Assembly (NCBI GenBank): GCA_017987425.1
Contig: JAGNTT010000090.1
Span: 1-7,431, forward strand
DNA from: Candidatus Omnitrophota bacterium
GTDB lineage: Bacteria; Omnitrophota; Gorgyraeia; Zapsychrales; Fredricksoniimonadaceae
DNA: 7,431 bases
Reading direction: 5' to 3'
Each line of letters opens with the position of its first letter. The stretch's first letter is position 1. The notes below the pieces were generated by a model. It did not search any database, was not told where the DNA came from, and saw only the letters and a list, made by a program, of their open reading frames with translations. A program made the translations under genes and the position numbers. This document shows positions 5,295 through 7,431 of this stretch, piece after piece.

Positions 5295-5852
5295 TCACTC
5301 TTTCTTCGGCAAAACGTTTTCAACCGCGGCGGTCATCTCCGGCGCCATCGGGTCTGTCTTCGAATCGAAACGGGCGACTACTTTTCCATCCGTATCGACG
5401 AGGAATTTGTTGAAGTTCCACGTGATGTCCCCCTGGAACGGTGATGCTCCGGTCAGATATTTATACAACGGATTGATGTCATCGCCCTTAACGCTAGTTT
5501 TGGCAAACAATGGAAACGATGTATTGAATTTGAGGGCACAGAATTTCTTGATCTCATCGTTGGTGCCCGGTTCCTGTCCCATGAAATTATTGGCGGGAAA
5601 CGCGAGAACTTCCAAACCTTTGTCTTTGTATGTCTCATAAAGCTTCTCGAGCCCGGCGTATTGTTTGGTGTATCCGCACCGGGAAGCGGTGTTGACGATT
5701 AACAGTGCGCGGCCTTTGTAATCCGCCAGGTTCACTTCTTTCCCGTCGATGTCCGCCATGGAAAATGAATGAACATTTTGCGTTTGCGCCCCAGCCGTTA
5801 AAGGTGTGATTGCCATCAGAACTCCGATCATTCCAAGTATTAAAATTTTCAT
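5295..5852 (-). CDS. Exported glutathione-peroxidase-family peroxidase, Cys type (185 aa)
   Basis: This thiol peroxidase reduces hydrogen peroxide and organic or lipid hydroperoxides. It starts with a Sec signal peptide (hydrophobic core at about 3-20, likely cleavage after AGA at 20-22), so it should act in the periplasm. The catalytic Cys59 lies in NTASRCGYTKQY and is encoded by TGC, not selenocysteine. Other active-site residues are Gln93 in MGQEPG and Trp145-Asn146 in TWNFNKF. A Cys at 105 (KKFCALKF) is where thioredoxin-dependent family members carry the resolving Cys, so a thioredoxin-like reductant is more likely than glutathione. The common FPCNQF motif here reads FPANNF, without its Cys. 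The ATG has AAGGAG six nt upstream, partly overlapping the TAA of the preceding membrane-protein gene (9 nt apart). This indicates tight co-expression. Confidence 0.93.
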   Translation of the reverse strand: MKILILGMIGVLMAITPLTAGAQTQNVHSFSMADIDGKEVNLADYKGRALLIVNTASRCGYTKQYAGLEKLYETYKDKGLEVLAFPANNFMGQEPGTNDEIKKFCALKFNTSFPLFAKTSVKGDDINPLYKYLTGASPFQGDITWNFNKFLVDTDGKVVARFDSKTDPMAPEMTAAVENVLPKKE

Positions 5853-5861
5853 AGCGTCTCC

Positions 5862-6812
5862 TTAAGAATTCCATTTGTCGCGGAACAATCGTCCGATCGC
5901 GATGCCCGCCCATCCGCAGCCGAACATAATAATGTACCCGACGATTCCGCCGGCAATAAACATCGGCCTTTCCGGACCGCCGGCGCCGGGCTGGGAAAGA
6001 GCACGCAAAGTGAACAGAAACACGAAGAAAGTCCCGACCATAAATTTGAGAAACGAAAAGTTGCCCCGATTGTCATGCGCGTAAATAAAAACGGCACAGG
6101 AGATCAACGAAGGGATCACGGCTTTGGCGAGATCGATGCCGCCCAGTTTTCCCCAAATCAGCGGAACCAGGAATAAACCGCCCAAAATCATAACACCTGC
6201 GGCGTACGGAATATAATCTTTTTCATCGAACATGCCGGACTTGACCGCGACATTCGCAGGCACCGGCTGCGCTACCGCCTCCGGTTTTTTTAAGGTGGCA
6301 TCGTTTATAGGCGCCATATAAGCCTCACCGCGCCAACCGAACAGCGCGGTCAAAACAAGGATCTCGACAGCCAGGTCGCAGACGAAAATCACCACGCGTC
6401 CGGCCTGCGAGGTCACAACACTATTACCGAATACCATGGAGAAAACCATCAAAATGGTCGCCGCACAGACGAGAATCGCCGGAATTTTCCACGGATCCCC
6501 CATCGACTTGCGCCAGCGGAACACCCCGCCCGCCAGAAACAAAAGAACCAGAATATGAACGGTCATCCGGGCATATCCGGAAACTGTCAGCAAATCCCTC
6601 TGGTCCGGCGTCAACGCCATGCCCTGTTTGACAATAGACATCACCCAACCCACCTCGGCCATACGGATTCCCCAGAGAAGAATAAGTATGCCGTAGCAAA
6701 TAACTGCCAGCGTCGCGAGCGGAGGATGGGTCCGTCTTTTATCGAACGCCAGTTTAATGCCGACCAAAAAAACAACAAGATAAGGAAGATTTCCAAGAAT
6801 AGCAGGAATCAT
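5862..6812 (-). CDS. Polytopic membrane protein of unknown function (316 aa)
   Basis: I do not recognise the family. About nine membrane segments are visible, near residues 5-22, 31-50, 79-97, 109-128, 139-159, 201-221, 227-246, 254-271 and 283-305. The protein divides into a five-helix N-terminal half and a four-helix C-terminal half, joined by a hydrophilic linker at about 160-200 (Pro/Ala/Lys-rich, around LKKPEAVAQPVPANVAVKSG). No transporter signature, heme-ligand pair or catalytic motif stands out. The ATG has AGAGG seven nt upstream. It starts 12 nt after the small CxxxC/CxC protein and ends 9 nt before the exported peroxidase, so the three are almost certainly translated from one message. 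A role in the envelope connected with the peroxidase is an inference from position only. Confidence 0.85.
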   Translation of the reverse strand: MIPAILGNLPYLVVFLVGIKLAFDKRRTHPPLATLAVICYGILILLWGIRMAEVGWVMSIVKQGMALTPDQRDLLTVSGYARMTVHILVLLFLAGGVFRWRKSMGDPWKIPAILVCAATILMVFSMVFGNSVVTSQAGRVVIFVCDLAVEILVLTALFGWRGEAYMAPINDATLKKPEAVAQPVPANVAVKSGMFDEKDYIPYAAGVMILGGLFLVPLIWGKLGGIDLAKAVIPSLISCAVFIYAHDNRGNFSFLKFMVGTFFVFLFTLRALSQPGAGGPERPMFIAGGIVGYIIMFGCGWAGIAIGRLFRDKWNS

Positions 6813-6824
6813 AAGTCGACCTCT

Positions 6825-7037
6825 TTAATCAATACATTGGCAGACGGGGCCGGAAAGAATGTCCCATCGAAATTCAAAACCGGCATGGCCTTTCGCAGCG
6901 CATTCGGTTTCACATTGCTGAGAGCGTTGGCCCGACTCATTATTCTTCCGGACAGAAAACATTACGAGCCAACCGATCAGACCCAGACCGATAACAATGA
7001 AAACGATCGTAGGCAAAGAATTCTTCTGTTCAGCCAT
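6825..7037 (-). CDS. Small membrane-anchored protein with a CxxxC...CxC tail (70 aa)
   Basis: One membrane helix (about residues 9-29) is followed by a short hydrophilic spacer and a compact tail with four cysteines: CETEC at 42-46 and CQC at 66-68. The order helix-with-CxxxC, then K-G-x-x-G, then a strand pair ending GPVCQC, is the two-disulfide core pattern of the CSalpha/beta (defensin-like) fold. Bacterial members with only two disulfides are known. The resemblance is by pattern only. Zinc or iron binding by the four Cys is the main alternative. Topology is uncertain: Arg30 and Lys31 after the helix favour a cytoplasmic tail, whereas disulfides would require a periplasmic one. The start is firm, with GGAGGGG just before the ATG. 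It lies 31 nt after the SUFU gene and 12 nt before the nine-helix membrane protein, in a likely operon with an exported peroxidase. Confidence 0.8.
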   Translation of the reverse strand: MAEQKNSLPTIVFIVIGLGLIGWLVMFSVRKNNESGQRSQQCETECAAKGHAGFEFRWDILSGPVCQCID

Positions 7038-7068
7038 ATCCCCTCCCTGACAGGTTTCGCAGCTTTCA

Positions 7069-7431
7069 CTAAACTATGCTCAGTCTTTTGGGATTGATCC
7101 GGTCATTCACCTTGTGTTTATCCATAAGGTCCAGCAACGGATCGACCCCGTGTTCCATTTTAAACTGCAGTTCCTTCTTGTGAAGAGGAACCGCGCACCA
7201 GAAAAACACTTCTTTGCCGTCGGCGATTTTCATGGACCATGCTTTCTGACCGAGAGATAAGGAAGGCATGATGAGCGCCGCGCAGAATTCGATGCCCGGC
7301 GCGTATGGCTGCGGCTGGTCCGTGGACTCTGGCGACGCGGCCATGGCCACGGTGTGCCCGTAACCGATCCATGTCTGTTCATGATGCGTGTAACGCGCAA
7401 TATCCTTAAGCAAACGCAGCGGCCAATAATT
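7069..7431 (-). CDS. SUFU (suppressor of fused) domain protein, C-terminal fragment
   Basis: The frame is open to the right edge, so the gene begins outside the window; 120 residues are visible. They match the C-terminal half of the SUFU domain: NYWPLRLLKDIARY, then TWIGYGHT, YAPGIEFCAALIMPSLSL, a DGKEVFFWCAVPLHKKEL block and the closing VDPLLDLMDKH...DRINPKR. In animals this fold acts in Hedgehog signalling. In bacteria it is a common cytoplasmic domain, seen alone and as an immunity-type domain in polymorphic toxin systems, with no single established function. Full bacterial versions are often 180-200 residues, so roughly the first 60-80 are probably missing. It heads the visible part of an operon whose next gene starts 31 nt after its TAG. 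No toxin gene is in view, so I do not call it an immunity protein. Confidence 0.85.
   Translation of the reverse strand, partial: NYWPLRLLKDIARYTHHEQTWIGYGHTVAMAASPESTDQPQPYAPGIEFCAALIMPSLSLGQKAWSMKIADGKEVFFWCAVPLHKKELQFKMEHGVDPLLDLMDKHKVNDRINPKRLSIV

Noticed and set aside
5670..5690. Possible selenocysteine at the peroxidase active site
   Set aside because: The catalytic codon is TGC (Cys), and no in-frame TGA is present.
6555..7097. 180-codon plus-strand open frame
   Set aside because: It lies antisense across three well-supported minus-strand genes and has no recognisable domain.
1..7431. tRNA genes, CRISPR arrays, insertion sequences or prophage genes
   Set aside because: I looked for T-loop-like words, regularly spaced direct repeats, transposase or integrase motifs and terminal repeats, and found none that hold up.

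Overview
The window looks like a chromosomal segment of a Gram-negative bacterium. By eye its GC is near 50%, and it encodes a Sec-exported glutathione-peroxidase-type enzyme, a PilZ protein, ssb and a DUF853 HerA-like ATPase. The mix would fit a little-studied metagenomic lineage, but I cannot name a phylum. No tRNA, rRNA, CRISPR array, transposase or phage gene is visible. Every gene I accept lies on the minus strand, so the map is best read from right to left.

Right part (7431 to 4505), a probable operon: the 3' end of a SUFU-domain gene; a 70-residue membrane-anchored protein with a CxxxC...CxC tail that resembles a two-disulfide defensin-like (CSalpha/beta) core; an unrecognised protein with about nine membrane segments; an exported Cys-type glutathione peroxidase; and an RluA-family pseudouridine synthase. 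The gaps are 31, 12, 9 and 19 nt. The middle three genes together suggest a cell-envelope, possibly thiol-redox, module.

Middle part (4424 to 3266): an extended -10 promoter drives a small PilZ protein from a GTG start. Fifty nt further on lies ssb, whose C-terminal tip is atypical. A 21-bp imperfect hairpin sits just past the ssb stop. About 185 nt with no confident gene follow, closed by a strong, bidirectional-looking terminator. This terminator is one of three hairpins packed end to end (3196-3299).

Left-middle part (3149 to 1629): an EamA/DMT transporter whose leader carries short phased repeats. Next comes a previously unlisted 33-codon ORF with an excellent Shine-Dalgarno and a 10-bp hairpin just upstream of it. 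After another hairpin there is an 85-residue protein of unknown function and a convincing stem-loop terminator.

Left part (1615 to 1): a good sigma-70-like promoter drives a DUF853 HerA/YjgR-type ATPase. Its stop codon overlaps the ribosome binding site of the next gene, whose first 14 codons match the N-terminus of the histone-deacetylase/acetoin-utilization family. That gene runs off the left edge.
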